From NCBI RefSeq assembly GCF_004345825.1, contig NZ_SLXM01000006.1:186001-250000 (forward strand): 64,000 nucleotides of DNA, in the 5' to 3' direction. Source of the DNA: Tenacibaculum skagerrakense. Lineage in GTDB: Bacteria; Bacteroidota; Bacteroidia; Flavobacteriales; Flavobacteriaceae. A program made the translations under genes and the position numbers. The notes beneath the pieces are model-generated. The model was not told the origin of the DNA, ran no database searches, and was given only the letters and a program-made list of their open reading frames with translations. Positions 34,050 through 43,590 of the stretch are shown one piece after another; position 1 is the stretch's first letter; every line of letters begins with the position of its first letter.

Positions 34050-34751
34050 ATGATAAAAATAGAAGGACTACACAAATCTTATCCAATCGGGAAAGATTCT
34101 CTTCATGTTTTAAAAGGACTTGATTTACACATAAAAGAAGGAGAATTTGTATCTATTATGGGATCTTCTGGATCGGGTAAATCTACTTTGTTAAATATTG
34201 TTGGACTTTTAGATACTCATGATGAAGGAAATTATTTCTTAAATGGGCAACTAATTCAAAACTTAAACGAAAAGAAAGCAGCTGTACTTCGAAACAAGTT
34301 TTTAGGTTTTGTATTCCAATCGTTTAATTTAATATCATATAAAACAGCTTTAGAAAATGTTGCATTGCCTTTGTATTATAAAGGTATGGGTAGAAAAGAA
34401 CGATTAAAGATAGCGCAAGAGTATTTAGAAAAAGTAGAGCTTGGACCTTGGGCAAATCATTTACCAAATGAACTTTCTGGAGGTCAAAAACAACGTGTAG
34501 CCATTGCACGAGCTTTAGTTACAAACCCTAAAGTTATTTTAGCTGATGAGCCTACTGGAGCATTAGATTCTAAAACTACTGATTCTGTAATGGATTTGTT
34601 AAAAGGTATTAATGATGAAGGAATGACCGTATTTGTAATTACACACGAGGAAGATGTAGCCGAGCAAACAAATAGAATTGTTAGATTAAAAGATGGTGTG
34701 ATTATTAGTGATGAATATACTAAAGCAGGTAAACTTAAAACTGTAAAATAA
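34050..34751 (+). CDS. ABC transporter ATP-binding protein (MacB/LolD type)
   Basis: 233 residues. Walker A GSSGSGKST, signature LSGGQKQRVAIARAL, Walker B ILADEPTGAL and the switch His in TVFVITHEED are intact. The group exports or extracts substrates together with FtsX-type permeases; two such permeases and an adaptor follow in the same operon (10-, 2- and 31-bp gaps). It is cytosolic, at the inner membrane. Confidence 0.93.
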   Translation: MIKIEGLHKSYPIGKDSLHVLKGLDLHIKEGEFVSIMGSSGSGKSTLLNIVGLLDTHDEGNYFLNGQLIQNLNEKKAAVLRNKFLGFVFQSFNLISYKTALENVALPLYYKGMGRKERLKIAQEYLEKVELGPWANHLPNELSGGQKQRVAIARALVTNPKVILADEPTGALDSKTTDSVMDLLKGINDEGMTVFVITHEEDVAEQTNRIVRLKDGVIISDEYTKAGKLKTVK

Positions 34752-34761
34752 AAGCTTCAAT

Positions 34762-35991
34762 ATGTTTGACTTAGATTCTTGGCGAGAAATATTTCAGAGT
34801 ATCAATAAAAATAAGCTTAGAGCAGTACTGTCTGGTTTTACTGTTGCCTTTGCCATTTTGTTGTTTACTTTATTATTCGGAATTGTAAGTGGTTTGAAAA
34901 ACACATTTGCTGAGGCTTTTGTTGATGACGCTGCAAATTCTATGTTTGTTAGAGTTTGGAAAACTTCTAAGCCATACAAAGGACTGCAATCTGGAAGAAG
35001 TATTCAGTTGAAGAACAAAGATTACGATTATGTTGAAGAGAAATACAATAATAAGATTCAGTATTTAACAGCAAGAATCTATAAAAATGTTAGTATTTCA
35101 TACAAAAGTAAACAAGATTCATATAATCTAAGAGCTGTTCATCCAGATCATCAATTTTTAGAAAAAACGAATATTATTGATGGAAGATATATTAACGAGT
35201 TAGATCTTCAACAGGCATCTAAAGTTATTGTAATAGGTAGATTAGTTAAAGAAGATTTATTTGGGGAAAGACCCGCTTTAGGAAAGCAAGTTAATGTAAA
35301 TGGTATTTCGTATAAAGTAATTGGTGTATTTACTGATGATGGAGGAGATAATGAGGAAAGATTAACATATATGCCAGTTACTACAGCGCAAAAACTATAT
35401 GGAAATAATGACTATATCAGTCAGATTAATATAGGTTATGATCCTAAGTTAGATTTAAATCAAGCTATTGCTTTTGGAAATCAATTAGAAAGAGATTTAA
35501 GAGAGAAGTTAGATATACATCCAGATGATCAAAGTGCTTTGTCGGTTAGGAACATGGCAGAGGCTAATAAAGGTGTAAATCAATTTATGATAGCCTTATA
35601 TTTTATTGTAATTTTTGTAGGTTCAGGTACTTTAATAGCAGGAATTATCGGAATTAGTAATATCATGATTTTTTCTATTAAAGAAAGAACCAAAGAGTTT
35701 GGTATTCGTAAAGCTTTAGGAGCAAAACCATCTTCTATTATTGCAATGGTAGTTAAAGAATCGTTATTAATTACGGCACTTGCAGGATATTTAGGTTTAT
35801 TATTAGGAACCTATATTCTCAATCAAATAGGAGATAGTTTAGAAGAGTATTTTATTAAAAATCCAGGTGTTGATACAGGTATCGTTGTTGGAGCAACAAT
35901 AACCCTAGTTATAGCTGGATTAATTGCAGGATATTTACCGGCAAAGAAAGCAGCCCAAATTAAACCAATAGTAGCCTTAAGAGCAGATTAA
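34762..35991 (+). CDS. MacB-type ABC transporter permease (first of two)
   Basis: 409 residues. The layout is one N-terminal helix (about 18-43), a long periplasmic MacB_PCD domain (45-280), and three C-terminal helices (about 284-306, 330-360, 370-396) with the FtsX family signature TKEFGIRKALGAKPSSII. Together with the ATPase it forms a mechanotransmitting transporter rather than a channel. It is followed 2 bp later by a second permease of the same type. Confidence 0.92.
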   Translation: MFDLDSWREIFQSINKNKLRAVLSGFTVAFAILLFTLLFGIVSGLKNTFAEAFVDDAANSMFVRVWKTSKPYKGLQSGRSIQLKNKDYDYVEEKYNNKIQYLTARIYKNVSISYKSKQDSYNLRAVHPDHQFLEKTNIIDGRYINELDLQQASKVIVIGRLVKEDLFGERPALGKQVNVNGISYKVIGVFTDDGGDNEERLTYMPVTTAQKLYGNNDYISQINIGYDPKLDLNQAIAFGNQLERDLREKLDIHPDDQSALSVRNMAEANKGVNQFMIALYFIVIFVGSGTLIAGIIGISNIMIFSIKERTKEFGIRKALGAKPSSIIAMVVKESLLITALAGYLGLLLGTYILNQIGDSLEEYFIKNPGVDTGIVVGATITLVIAGLIAGYLPAKKAAQIKPIVALRAD

Positions 35992-35993
35992 TT

Positions 35994-37235
35994 ATGTTTA
36001 AATTTTTATTTGATTCAGATACTTGGCAAGAAATTTACGGAGGAATTCGTAAGAACAAAACACGTACTATAATTACTATTATTGGAGTTTTATGGGGAAT
36101 TTTCTTGTTAGTAGTACTTCTGGGAGCAGCCAGAGGAATGGAAAACAATTTTAAAAATTTGTTCGGAGATTTTGCAACCAATAGTGTTTTTATGTGGGCG
36201 CAAAGAACTGATAAACCATTTAAAGGTTTCCAAGAAGGACGAAGAATTCGTTTGACAACAAAAGATATTGAAGTTTTAAAAAGTGAGTTCAAAGATATTA
36301 AGTATTTAGCGCCTCGAAGCCAAACAAGTACAAACATCATCAACGGATTTAAAACTGGTGAGTTTAGTATAAGTGGAGATTATCCAGTTTTGGATAAAGT
36401 GCAAAAGAAAGATTTAATTTATGGTAGGTTTATCAATGAGAATGACATTACTAATAAATCAAAAGTCATTGTAATTGAAGAAACTGCCTATAAGCAACTG
36501 TTTGAAAAGAATGAATTTCCTATTGGTCAATATGTAATTGCAGATAATATCAATTATAAAGTAGTTGGTGTATATAAAAGAGGAAACATAGGTATAGATG
36601 GAGATGCAGCTTACATTCCGTTTACTACATTTCAACAAATATATAACAGAGGAAATTATATAGACTGGATGATGGTTACTGGGGATACAGGTGTAGATAT
36701 CAAACAATTAGAGAGTGATATAAAGTTAACACTTAAAAACCTACATAAGGTTGATCCAGAAGATAATAGAGCATTTGGAAGTTTTAATTTAGCAGTACAA
36801 ATAAATAAAGTAACTGGCTTTTTAACAGGAATGCAATTTTTAACCTGGTTTGTTGGAATTGCTACCTTAATCGCAGGAGTTTTTGCAATTGGTAACATTT
36901 TATTAATCACAGTTAAAGAACGAACTAAAGAAATTGGAATTAGAAGAGCATTAGGTGCTACACCAATAGAAATAAGACAGCAAGTAGTATTAGAATCAGT
37001 TTTTTTAACTACTGTTGCCGGAATGTTAGGAATTGTTTTTGGTGGACTTATACTTTTCTTAATAGATACAACATTAGGCTCAGGTCCAGATCCAACATTA
37101 TTAAATCCTACAGTTAATATCCCAATAATTCTTTTCGCATTTTTTATACTTGTGGTATTGGGAACTTTAATAGGATTAATTCCGGCGTATATGGCAACAT
37201 TAGTGAAACCAATTGAAGCATTAAGAGAAGAATAA
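35994..37235 (+). CDS. MacB-type ABC transporter permease (second of two)
   Basis: 413 residues, the same topology as its neighbour: an N-terminal helix (about 22-46), periplasmic domain, and three C-terminal helices with TKEIGIRRALGATPIEIR. The two permeases share domain architecture and are about equally long, so a heterodimeric transporter with the single ATPase is likely, unlike the homodimeric MacB of Escherichia coli, which has its own ATPase domain. Confidence 0.92.
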   Translation: MFKFLFDSDTWQEIYGGIRKNKTRTIITIIGVLWGIFLLVVLLGAARGMENNFKNLFGDFATNSVFMWAQRTDKPFKGFQEGRRIRLTTKDIEVLKSEFKDIKYLAPRSQTSTNIINGFKTGEFSISGDYPVLDKVQKKDLIYGRFINENDITNKSKVIVIEETAYKQLFEKNEFPIGQYVIADNINYKVVGVYKRGNIGIDGDAAYIPFTTFQQIYNRGNYIDWMMVTGDTGVDIKQLESDIKLTLKNLHKVDPEDNRAFGSFNLAVQINKVTGFLTGMQFLTWFVGIATLIAGVFAIGNILLITVKERTKEIGIRRALGATPIEIRQQVVLESVFLTTVAGMLGIVFGGLILFLIDTTLGSGPDPTLLNPTVNIPIILFAFFILVVLGTLIGLIPAYMATLVKPIEALREE

Positions 37236-37266
37236 AAATAATAATCAGACTATATAAATAAATACA

Positions 37267-38385
37267 ATGAGTAAAAGAGCAAAAATTATATTAATAACTG
37301 TGTTTGTGTTGTTTGCAACCGTATTAATTTGGTTTGCGAAAAAGAACAAGAAAAGTGTTGTACAATTCGAAACTGAAAAAGCATTTAAAACAACTATTGT
37401 TAAGAAAACAGTTGCTACGGGTAAGGTAGTTCCTTTAGAAGAGGTTGAAATAAAGCCTCAAATAGCTGGAATTGTTGATAAAATAGTAGTAGAAGAAGGA
37501 CAAGTAGTAAAAGCTGGAGATTTATTAGCAACAGTAAGAGTAGTACCTAATGTAGAAGCATTAAACTCAGCAAACAATGAAATTAAAAATGCACAATTAG
37601 CTTTTGATAACGCAAAAATTCAATTTGAGCGTAATAAAAGTTTATTTGAAAGAGGTGTAATTGCTCGTCAAGAGTTTGAAAACTCTCAGTTGTCTTATAA
37701 TAATGCACAACAGCGTTTAGCGAATGCTCGTTCGAATATGGACATTATAAAAAGAGGTACTACAGCAGGTTTAGGAAGTGCAGCTAACACAAATATTAGA
37801 GCTACTTCTTCAGGAATGATAGTTGAAATTCCAGTTAAAAGAGGGTATCAAGTAATTCAAAGTAATAGTTTTAATGCAGGTACAACCATTGCAACTATTG
37901 CAGATATGAACAAAATGATTTTTGAAGGAAAAGTTGACGAATCTGAAGTTGGAAAACTGATAAAAGGAACAGAGTTAGAAGTTTCTTTAGGAGCAATTGA
38001 GGATAAGAAATTTCCTGCATTGTTAAATTTCATCGCACCAAAAGGAACAGAAGAAGGTGGAGCAGTTCAGTTTAAAATAAAAGCGGATGTTTCTTTAGAT
38101 GATAAGTATTTCATTAGAGCTGGTTATTCGGCGAATGCAGATATTGTTTTAGAGAAAAAAGATAGTGTTTTAGCTATAAAGGAGGCCTTACTTCGTTTTG
38201 ATAAAAAAACTGAAAAACCATATGTTGAAATAAAAACAGGTGAAGATTCTTTTGAAAAGAAAGAACTGGAACTTGGAATTTCTGATGGAGTTAATATTGA
38301 GGTAAAGTCTGGTATTTCTGCAGAAGATGAAATTAAAATATGGAACAAAGCATCTAAAAGCGAAAAAGATAAAGACAAAAACTAA
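37267..38385 (+). CDS. MacA/HlyD-like periplasmic adaptor of the ABC efflux operon
   Basis: 372 residues. An N-terminal anchor (about 5-24, IILITVFVLFATVLIWFAKK) is followed by a lipoyl-like segment (VVPLEEVEIKPQIAGIVDKI), a coiled-coil hairpin (about 105-160), and a beta-barrel domain. It links the inner-membrane permeases to an outer-membrane TolC-type factor, which is not encoded in this window. It is the last gene of the operon and is followed by a terminator. The substrate is unknown. Confidence 0.9.
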   Translation: MSKRAKIILITVFVLFATVLIWFAKKNKKSVVQFETEKAFKTTIVKKTVATGKVVPLEEVEIKPQIAGIVDKIVVEEGQVVKAGDLLATVRVVPNVEALNSANNEIKNAQLAFDNAKIQFERNKSLFERGVIARQEFENSQLSYNNAQQRLANARSNMDIIKRGTTAGLGSAANTNIRATSSGMIVEIPVKRGYQVIQSNSFNAGTTIATIADMNKMIFEGKVDESEVGKLIKGTELEVSLGAIEDKKFPALLNFIAPKGTEEGGAVQFKIKADVSLDDKYFIRAGYSANADIVLEKKDSVLAIKEALLRFDKKTEKPYVEIKTGEDSFEKKELELGISDGVNIEVKSGISAEDEIKIWNKASKSEKDKDKN

Positions 38386-38407
38386 AAAACTATAGATTAA
38401 CGGTAAT

Positions 38408-38432
38408 AAAAGCACCTCATTGAGGTGCTTTT
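38408..38432 (+). terminator. Terminator of the ABC efflux operon
   Basis: AAAAGCACCT (38408-38417) and AGGTGCTTTT (38423-38432) pair perfectly with a 5-nt loop, followed by T-rich DNA, 22 bp after the adaptor stop. Confidence 0.85.
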
Positions 38433-38528
38433 GTATTTTTTAAACTTTTTTATCCCACAATATTTGTTGCTAAACCTCAGCTAATGGTAAGTATAATCTA
38501 ATAGCGCTACTTTGAAAACTAAGCAAAT

Positions 38529-38536
38529 TAAATTTG
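38529..38536 (+). promoter_or_regulatory. -7 box of the 857-aa T9SS cargo gene
   Basis: TAAATTTG ends 39 bp before ATG 38576. A TTTG at 38511-38514 lies 14 bp upstream, closer than the usual -33 distance. Confidence 0.4.
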
Positions 38537-38575
38537 TAACAGAAGTTGTCACATCAATAATTAAAAAGGCTTAGT

Positions 38576-41149
38576 ATGAAAAATAAATACATAAAATTAA
38601 AAGCGATAGTAATCTTATTATTAGTAGTTAGTATCAATTTAAATTCTCAAAGTGAGCCGTTTAATTGTGTTACCGAAGCGTATTTGTTTCAAAGTAACGA
38701 TGTGTATGCACAAAACCTAGCTTCTGGTAATGCTACATTAGAAGGAATTGATATTGATCCTTCTATTATAAATGGTGTAGGTTATAATCCTAAAGATGGA
38801 TACATTTGGGGATCGTTAAAGAGTCCATCAAATACTATTATTAGAATAGGTAATAATTACGAAACTACTCATTTTACACTATCTAATGCTCCTTATTCGT
38901 ATGTAGGAGATGTTAATCAAGATGGAATTTATTTCTTAAAAAACGGAAGTTCTTCTTTTTATAAAATCGATTTAGATCCAAGTTCACCAAACTATCTTAC
39001 CAATATTGGAACTGTAAATTTATCACAAGCGATAAGCAATCATGATTGGGCTTTTAATGCAGTAGATGATATGCTTTACACTGTTGAAAAATACACCAAT
39101 ATCTTATACAAAATAGATCCAGTTTCAGGTAATGTTCAGGCGCTGGGTGAAGTTCCAATTCTTTCAGGGTTAGATTATACTTATGGAGCTGTGTATTTTG
39201 ATGTTGATGGTAATTTTTATATCTCAGCAAATCAAACAGGAACAGTATACGTTATTTACGGAGTTCAAAATGTTACGAGCAGTTTAGATATGCAGTCTAA
39301 CTTGTTTGCTTATGGTCCGTCTAGTTCTCAAAACGACGGTGCTCGTTGTCCGACAGCACCAGTCCCACAAGAAAATTGTACAAACGGAATTGATGACGAT
39401 GGAGATGGATTAATTGATTGTGACGATCCTTCATGTTCTGGGGTAGCATCTTGTCCTGAAATGTCTGCAACTTCAACCGGTAATGATGGAGGTTTAGAGA
39501 GTAACAATCGCTTATCTCAACAAATAAATCAAAGAAATTTAAACAGAGTTAAAACAAACTATAAATTTGAAGTTAGTTCGGCTAAAAAGATAATCAAAAA
39601 GGCTTCATATGGGAAAAAATCTACTACTGAAGTTACATTGTGGGATTTTATACCAATGGAAGTAATCGAAAATACATATGTGGTTGAGAGTTCACCAACA
39701 GATTTAAAAGACATTACAAATGCTGTTGATGTGTTATCAGTAGATTATATTACTACTAATAACGAAGGTCTGGGAACTATTATGGTTTTAGAAACAGAAA
39801 ACTCAGTTTACGAACACACCAAACATATTTGCGATCGATTTACTGGTGCAGAATTACTTTCGGTTTCTAATATGGAAATTAACGACCAAGTGTTTATAAA
39901 ATCAATCGTAAAAAGACCAGATGGAGGAATTGAATATGTTGCTAGTTTTTCTGTATCAGAGTCTCAAGATAAGAACTCTTTCATAGTTGAATCTCATTGG
40001 AATTTAGATAAATATTCTCAAAAAGGGTTTTATAATTTTCAAATATGGGCGAGCAGTATAGACCATCTTTATAAACTTTCTAAAGAAGTATTGGACTTAA
40101 TTAATGTACAAAAAGAAATTTCATCTTATATAAGTTCTGAAGCGCCACCAGTTTTTATCAGAAAGGCAACTTATAATAATGGTAAGATTGATATGGAGGT
40201 TGTGAGTACTATTGGAGCAACTACAATTTCAATAGATGGTTATAAAAGAGCAACTGAAACTTCTGAAAGTGAGAATTTAAATTTTACTGTGGCATTAGAG
40301 AATTCGTTAAATACTGTTTCTTTAGAAACTGATAAATTATATGATTTTGGATTTAGATTGTCTAATGAATATGGAATGACTCCTGATGATTTATTCTTGT
40401 CTGACGGAACTTGGGGAATTGACTACAGTTCGGAATCTTTTGTAAGTGATTTTTCGATAACGCAAAACGCAACTAATTTTGGAGAAGAAGCTTATCAGGT
40501 AGAACGAAATATGGCTGCAAGCTTTTTAACAAATCAAGATGTGTCAATATACAGATCTTTAACACCAAAATTTGAAAAAGTAGATTTATCAGATTATGAT
40601 ATAATGTCTTTTATAGCAAAAGGGACTGGTAAGCTAAAAATCACATTGATTAAAGAAAGTATTTCATCATGGGATAATCAACCGTATATAATAATTGATT
40701 TAAAAGAAGATGAAAAAGAATACGCTTTATTACTTAGTGATTTCAATAATATGTTAGATAATGAAAGTTTAACTGATGTTAAGATGTTGTTCTTTACAAT
40801 GCTCTCTGAAAGTTCAATTGCCGAAAGCAAGTTTATTGAAATGAATAGTCTTCACTTTTTGAAAGGAGCTACTGCTTCAGTAGTAGATAATGAGAGTAAT
40901 AATATTATAAAGATAGTGCCAAATCCTGTTGTTAAATCATCACAGCTTAAGTTTCATACGCAAGAACTTGGTAAATATAGTTTTGAAGTGTATACTATTT
41001 TCGGTAAGCAAGTGCATAAAGAGGTTTTTGAATCGAATCTAGGTGCTAATACTCTAATTTTTAATAGAAATGACTTAGCCGCTGGGATATACTTTTTTAA
41101 GATATATTCAGGTAAAAAAGAATGGAAAGGTAAGCTGTTACTAAGGTAG
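38576..41149 (+). CDS. Secreted T9SS cargo protein with beta-propeller-like N-terminus
   Basis: 857 residues. A signal peptide (MKNKYIKLKAIVILLLVVSI) is followed by repeated beta-sheet segments of a DUF6923/beta-propeller type (about 35-260, e.g. GVGYNPKDGYIWG). A calcium-binding stretch of the MopE kind (CTNGIDDDGDGLIDCDDPSC) lies at about 268-287. The middle region is unassigned. The C-terminal ~80 residues (VPNPVVKSSQLKF ... AAGIYFFKIYSGKKEWKGK) are a type A sorting domain of the type IX secretion system, so the mature protein is surface-exposed or released. It is a single-gene unit. Confidence 0.85.
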   Translation: MKNKYIKLKAIVILLLVVSINLNSQSEPFNCVTEAYLFQSNDVYAQNLASGNATLEGIDIDPSIINGVGYNPKDGYIWGSLKSPSNTIIRIGNNYETTHFTLSNAPYSYVGDVNQDGIYFLKNGSSSFYKIDLDPSSPNYLTNIGTVNLSQAISNHDWAFNAVDDMLYTVEKYTNILYKIDPVSGNVQALGEVPILSGLDYTYGAVYFDVDGNFYISANQTGTVYVIYGVQNVTSSLDMQSNLFAYGPSSSQNDGARCPTAPVPQENCTNGIDDDGDGLIDCDDPSCSGVASCPEMSATSTGNDGGLESNNRLSQQINQRNLNRVKTNYKFEVSSAKKIIKKASYGKKSTTEVTLWDFIPMEVIENTYVVESSPTDLKDITNAVDVLSVDYITTNNEGLGTIMVLETENSVYEHTKHICDRFTGAELLSVSNMEINDQVFIKSIVKRPDGGIEYVASFSVSESQDKNSFIVESHWNLDKYSQKGFYNFQIWASSIDHLYKLSKEVLDLINVQKEISSYISSEAPPVFIRKATYNNGKIDMEVVSTIGATTISIDGYKRATETSESENLNFTVALENSLNTVSLETDKLYDFGFRLSNEYGMTPDDLFLSDGTWGIDYSSESFVSDFSITQNATNFGEEAYQVERNMAASFLTNQDVSIYRSLTPKFEKVDLSDYDIMSFIAKGTGKLKITLIKESISSWDNQPYIIIDLKEDEKEYALLLSDFNNMLDNESLTDVKMLFFTMLSESSIAESKFIEMNSLHFLKGATASVVDNESNNIIKIVPNPVVKSSQLKFHTQELGKYSFEVYTIFGKQVHKEVFESNLGANTLIFNRNDLAAGIYFFKIYSGKKEWKGKLLLR

Positions 41150-41198
41150 TTTCTTGGGTTAAAACATAGTAAACCCGATGAATTGATATTTATTTTTT

Positions 41199-41229
41199 AC
41201 TTATCGACAAAATAATACCACTTATCGGC
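41199..41229 (+). promoter_or_regulatory. Direct repeat ACTTATCGRC, 21-bp period
   Basis: ACTTATCGAC (41199-41208) and ACTTATCGGC (41220-41229) match at nine of ten positions, 21 bp apart, i.e. two helical turns. This geometry is typical of LytTR-family response regulators. It lies 102 bp upstream of a 40-aa ORF. No LytTR gene is in the window, so the regulator is inference. Confidence 0.4.
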
Positions 41230-41330
41230 TCATCGTCTACTACAAGTCTAAAATTTAAAAAGTAAAGAGGTAATGTGTTGTAATTTAGCGGTGTCAAACA
41301 AAAGGATAACCCCTTAAAACATCTTTTAAT

Positions 41331-41453
41331 ATGAACATTTTTCAACCATTAAATCAGTTAGTTAAAGTTTTATTTGGATTTTCAAATTCAGGACTTAGAG
41401 TAGAAAGAATCCCAGTATATGTAAAGAATAATAGAAGTCCCTTTAACAAGTAA
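41331..41453 (+). CDS. Possible 40-aa peptide in the 41.2-41.6 kb gap
   Basis: ATG 41331 begins a 40-codon ORF (MNIFQPLNQLVKVLFGFS ... RIPVYVKNNRSPFNK), amphipathic at the start and basic at the end. The 442-bp gap around it (41150-41591) is otherwise gene-free and holds a 21-bp-spaced direct repeat upstream, a one-mismatch TAnnTTTG box (TAATTTAG, 41281-41288) and a perfect terminator downstream. The unit is therefore probably transcribed; whether this peptide is translated, or the product is an RNA, cannot be told. Confidence 0.4.
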   Translation: MNIFQPLNQLVKVLFGFSNSGLRVERIPVYVKNNRSPFNK

Positions 41454-41540
41454 CATTCCCCCCAAAAAAGGTTCCCCGAAAATCGTCAAGTTTTCCCCTT
41501 AGATTACTTTATAGTAATTGATCACAATAATCCCCAATCT

Positions 41541-41568
41541 AAAAGAGAGCTCAATTGAGCTCTCTTTT
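41541..41568 (+). terminator. Perfect-palindrome terminator of the 41.3-kb unit
   Basis: Arms 41541-41554 and 41555-41568 (core GAGAGCTCAA/TTGAGCTCTC) are exactly complementary, with a long T run on the plus strand. It is also close to the stop of the convergent hbd-like gene, so it may serve both. Confidence 0.85.
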
Positions 41569-41591
41569 TTTATTTTTCTTTTAGGTATCTT

Positions 41592-42479
41592 TTAGCTAAA
41601 CATTTTAGCTACGTTCTCTGCTTTTCTGCTTTCCGAGTAATCATAGAATCCTTCACCAGATTTAACACCTAGTTTACCTGCAGTAACCATGTTTACTAAT
41701 AACGGACATGGAGCGTATTTAGGATTTTTAAAACCTTCATACATTACATTTAAAATAGATAAACAAACATCTAAACCGATAAAGTCTGCTAATTGTAATG
41801 GTCCCATAGGATGTGCCATACCTAATTTCATTACAGTGTCTATTTCTTTAACACCAGCTACACCATTGTACAATGTTTCAATAGATTCATTTATCATTGG
41901 CATTAAAATACGATTAGCAACAAAACCAGGATAATCGTTTACTTCAACAGGAACTTTATTTATCTGTTTAGTTAAATCAACAATAAAATCATTTACCTGA
42001 TCTGAAGTATTATACCCTCTAATAATCTCTACCAATTTCATAATTGGTACAGGATTCATAAAGTGCATTCCTATAACTTGCTGAGGTCTAGAGGTAACTG
42101 CTGCAATTTGAGTAATGGAAATAGAAGAAGTATTGGTAGCTAAAATTGTGTCTTCGGGACAAACTTCGTCTAGTTCTTTAAAAATTTTCAGTTTTAAATC
42201 GATATTTTCAGTAGCAGCTTCTACTACTAAACTAGCATATTGAACACCTTCTTTTATACTAGTGTAGGTTCTGATATTATTTAATGTAGTTGTTTTATAA
42301 TCTTCAGATATTTTCTCTTTAGCTACCATACGGTCTAAATTTTTAGAAATTGTAGCTAAACCTCTATCTAAAGCAGCTTGAGAAACATCAATTAATTGTA
42401 CGTTGAATCCGAATTGAGCAAAAGTATGAGCAATTCCATTTCCCATAGTTCCTGCACCAATTACTGCAATATTATTCAT
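41592..42479 (-). CDS. hbd: 3-hydroxybutyryl-CoA dehydrogenase
   Basis: 295 residues, the family length. The NAD-binding motif IAVIGAGTMGNGIAHTFAQF is at 4-23, and the catalytic region (ATNTSSISIT, GMHFMNPVPIMKLVEII) is intact. It oxidises 3-hydroxyacyl-CoA, mainly short-chain, in butanoate or fatty acid metabolism. It is cytosolic, transcribed with the Gfo/Idh/MocA gene 26 bp upstream. Confidence 0.92.
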   Translation of the reverse strand: MNNIAVIGAGTMGNGIAHTFAQFGFNVQLIDVSQAALDRGLATISKNLDRMVAKEKISEDYKTTTLNNIRTYTSIKEGVQYASLVVEAATENIDLKLKIFKELDEVCPEDTILATNTSSISITQIAAVTSRPQQVIGMHFMNPVPIMKLVEIIRGYNTSDQVNDFIVDLTKQINKVPVEVNDYPGFVANRILMPMINESIETLYNGVAGVKEIDTVMKLGMAHPMGPLQLADFIGLDVCLSILNVMYEGFKNPKYAPCPLLVNMVTAGKLGVKSGEGFYDYSESRKAENVAKMFS

Positions 42480-42505
42480 GAAAATTAAATTTTAGTAGTT
42501 ATATA

Positions 42506-43471
42506 TTATTTAGAAAAACAATCAATTATTTTGTGAGCTACTCTTAAAGCCTCAGTTCCTTGTGTTAAAGAAACGATAGGAGTTGTATCATTATTGATAG
42601 CATCGGCAAATGAGTTAAGCTCATCTAAAATTGCATTGTTTGGTTCTATTTTTGGATTTTCAAAGTAAATTTGTTTTTTAATGCCTTCTGCATTTTGTAA
42701 AATCATAGCGAAGTCACCAGGTATCTCAGGTGCATCTTTCATTTTAACTATTTCCGATTTTTTTTCTAGAAAATCGACAGATATATAAGCATCTCTTTGA
42801 AAAAAACGTGTTTTCCTCATGTTTTTCATAGAAATTCTACTAGCAGTTAAGTTAGCAACACAACCGTTTTCAAATACAATTCTTGCATTTGCTATATCTG
42901 GCGTTTCTGAGATAACAGAAACTCCACTAGCAGATATGCTTTTAACTTTTGATTTTACAACTGATAATATAATATCTATATCGTGAATCATTAAATCTAG
43001 CACCACAGGAACATCTGTGCCTCTAGGATTGAATTCAGCCAAACGATGTGATTCAATAAACATTGGCGTATCAATAGTGTCTTTAACAGCTGTAAATGCA
43101 GGGTTAAATCGTTCAACATGACCTACTTGTCCGCGAACGTGATTTTGACTAGCTAATGTTCTAATAGCTTCAGCTTCTTGTAATGTATTTGTAATAGGCT
43201 TTTCAATAAAAACATGTCTGCCTTTTTCAATGGCATTTTTAGCACAATCAAAGTGAGAAAGTGTAGGAGTAACAATATCTACAACATCTACAGCATCAAT
43301 TAAACTATCAATAGAATCGAATAGGTGGTAACCAAATTCATCAGCCACTTTTTGAGCGTATTCCTCATTAGGATCATAAAATCCAATTAATTCATATTTA
43401 TCTGACTCTTGAAGTAAACGCAGATGAATTTTACCTAAATGACCCGCTCCTAAAACTCCGGCTTTTAGCAT
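42506..43471 (-). CDS. Gfo/Idh/MocA family oxidoreductase
   Basis: 321 residues. N-terminal Rossmann motif VLGAGHLGKIHLRLL (6-20), the conserved E-K-P-I (EKPITNTLQEAEA) and the C-terminal domain with DLMIHDIDIIL, the position of the catalytic His. These enzymes oxidise or reduce sugars or similar compounds with NAD(P). The substrate is unclear. It shares a transcript with hbd (26-bp gap); a TATCTTTG box is 49 bp upstream. Confidence 0.9.
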   Translation of the reverse strand: MLKAGVLGAGHLGKIHLRLLQESDKYELIGFYDPNEEYAQKVADEFGYHLFDSIDSLIDAVDVVDIVTPTLSHFDCAKNAIEKGRHVFIEKPITNTLQEAEAIRTLASQNHVRGQVGHVERFNPAFTAVKDTIDTPMFIESHRLAEFNPRGTDVPVVLDLMIHDIDIILSVVKSKVKSISASGVSVISETPDIANARIVFENGCVANLTASRISMKNMRKTRFFQRDAYISVDFLEKKSEIVKMKDAPEIPGDFAMILQNAEGIKKQIYFENPKIEPNNAILDELNSFADAINNDTTPIVSLTQGTEALRVAHKIIDCFSK

Positions 43472-43519
43472 ATGTAATTAAGTTTTAAATGATTGCCAAT
43501 AAAATATAATCGGCGCAAA

Positions 43520-43527
43520 CAAAGATA
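43520..43527 (-). promoter_or_regulatory. -7 box of the oxidoreductase-hbd unit
   Basis: TATCTTTG on the minus strand, 48 bp before ATG 43471, the most frequent flavobacterial form. Confidence 0.5.
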
Positions 43528-43590
43528 CACTTTTATACATTTTTTTTGGCGAATAATTACTACTTTTAAAACCCCAAAAATCAGCTTTTT

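Noticed and set aside
34050..38385. Antibiotic-resistance operon
   Set aside because: MacAB-like exporters carry many substrates, and nothing in the sequence indicates a drug.
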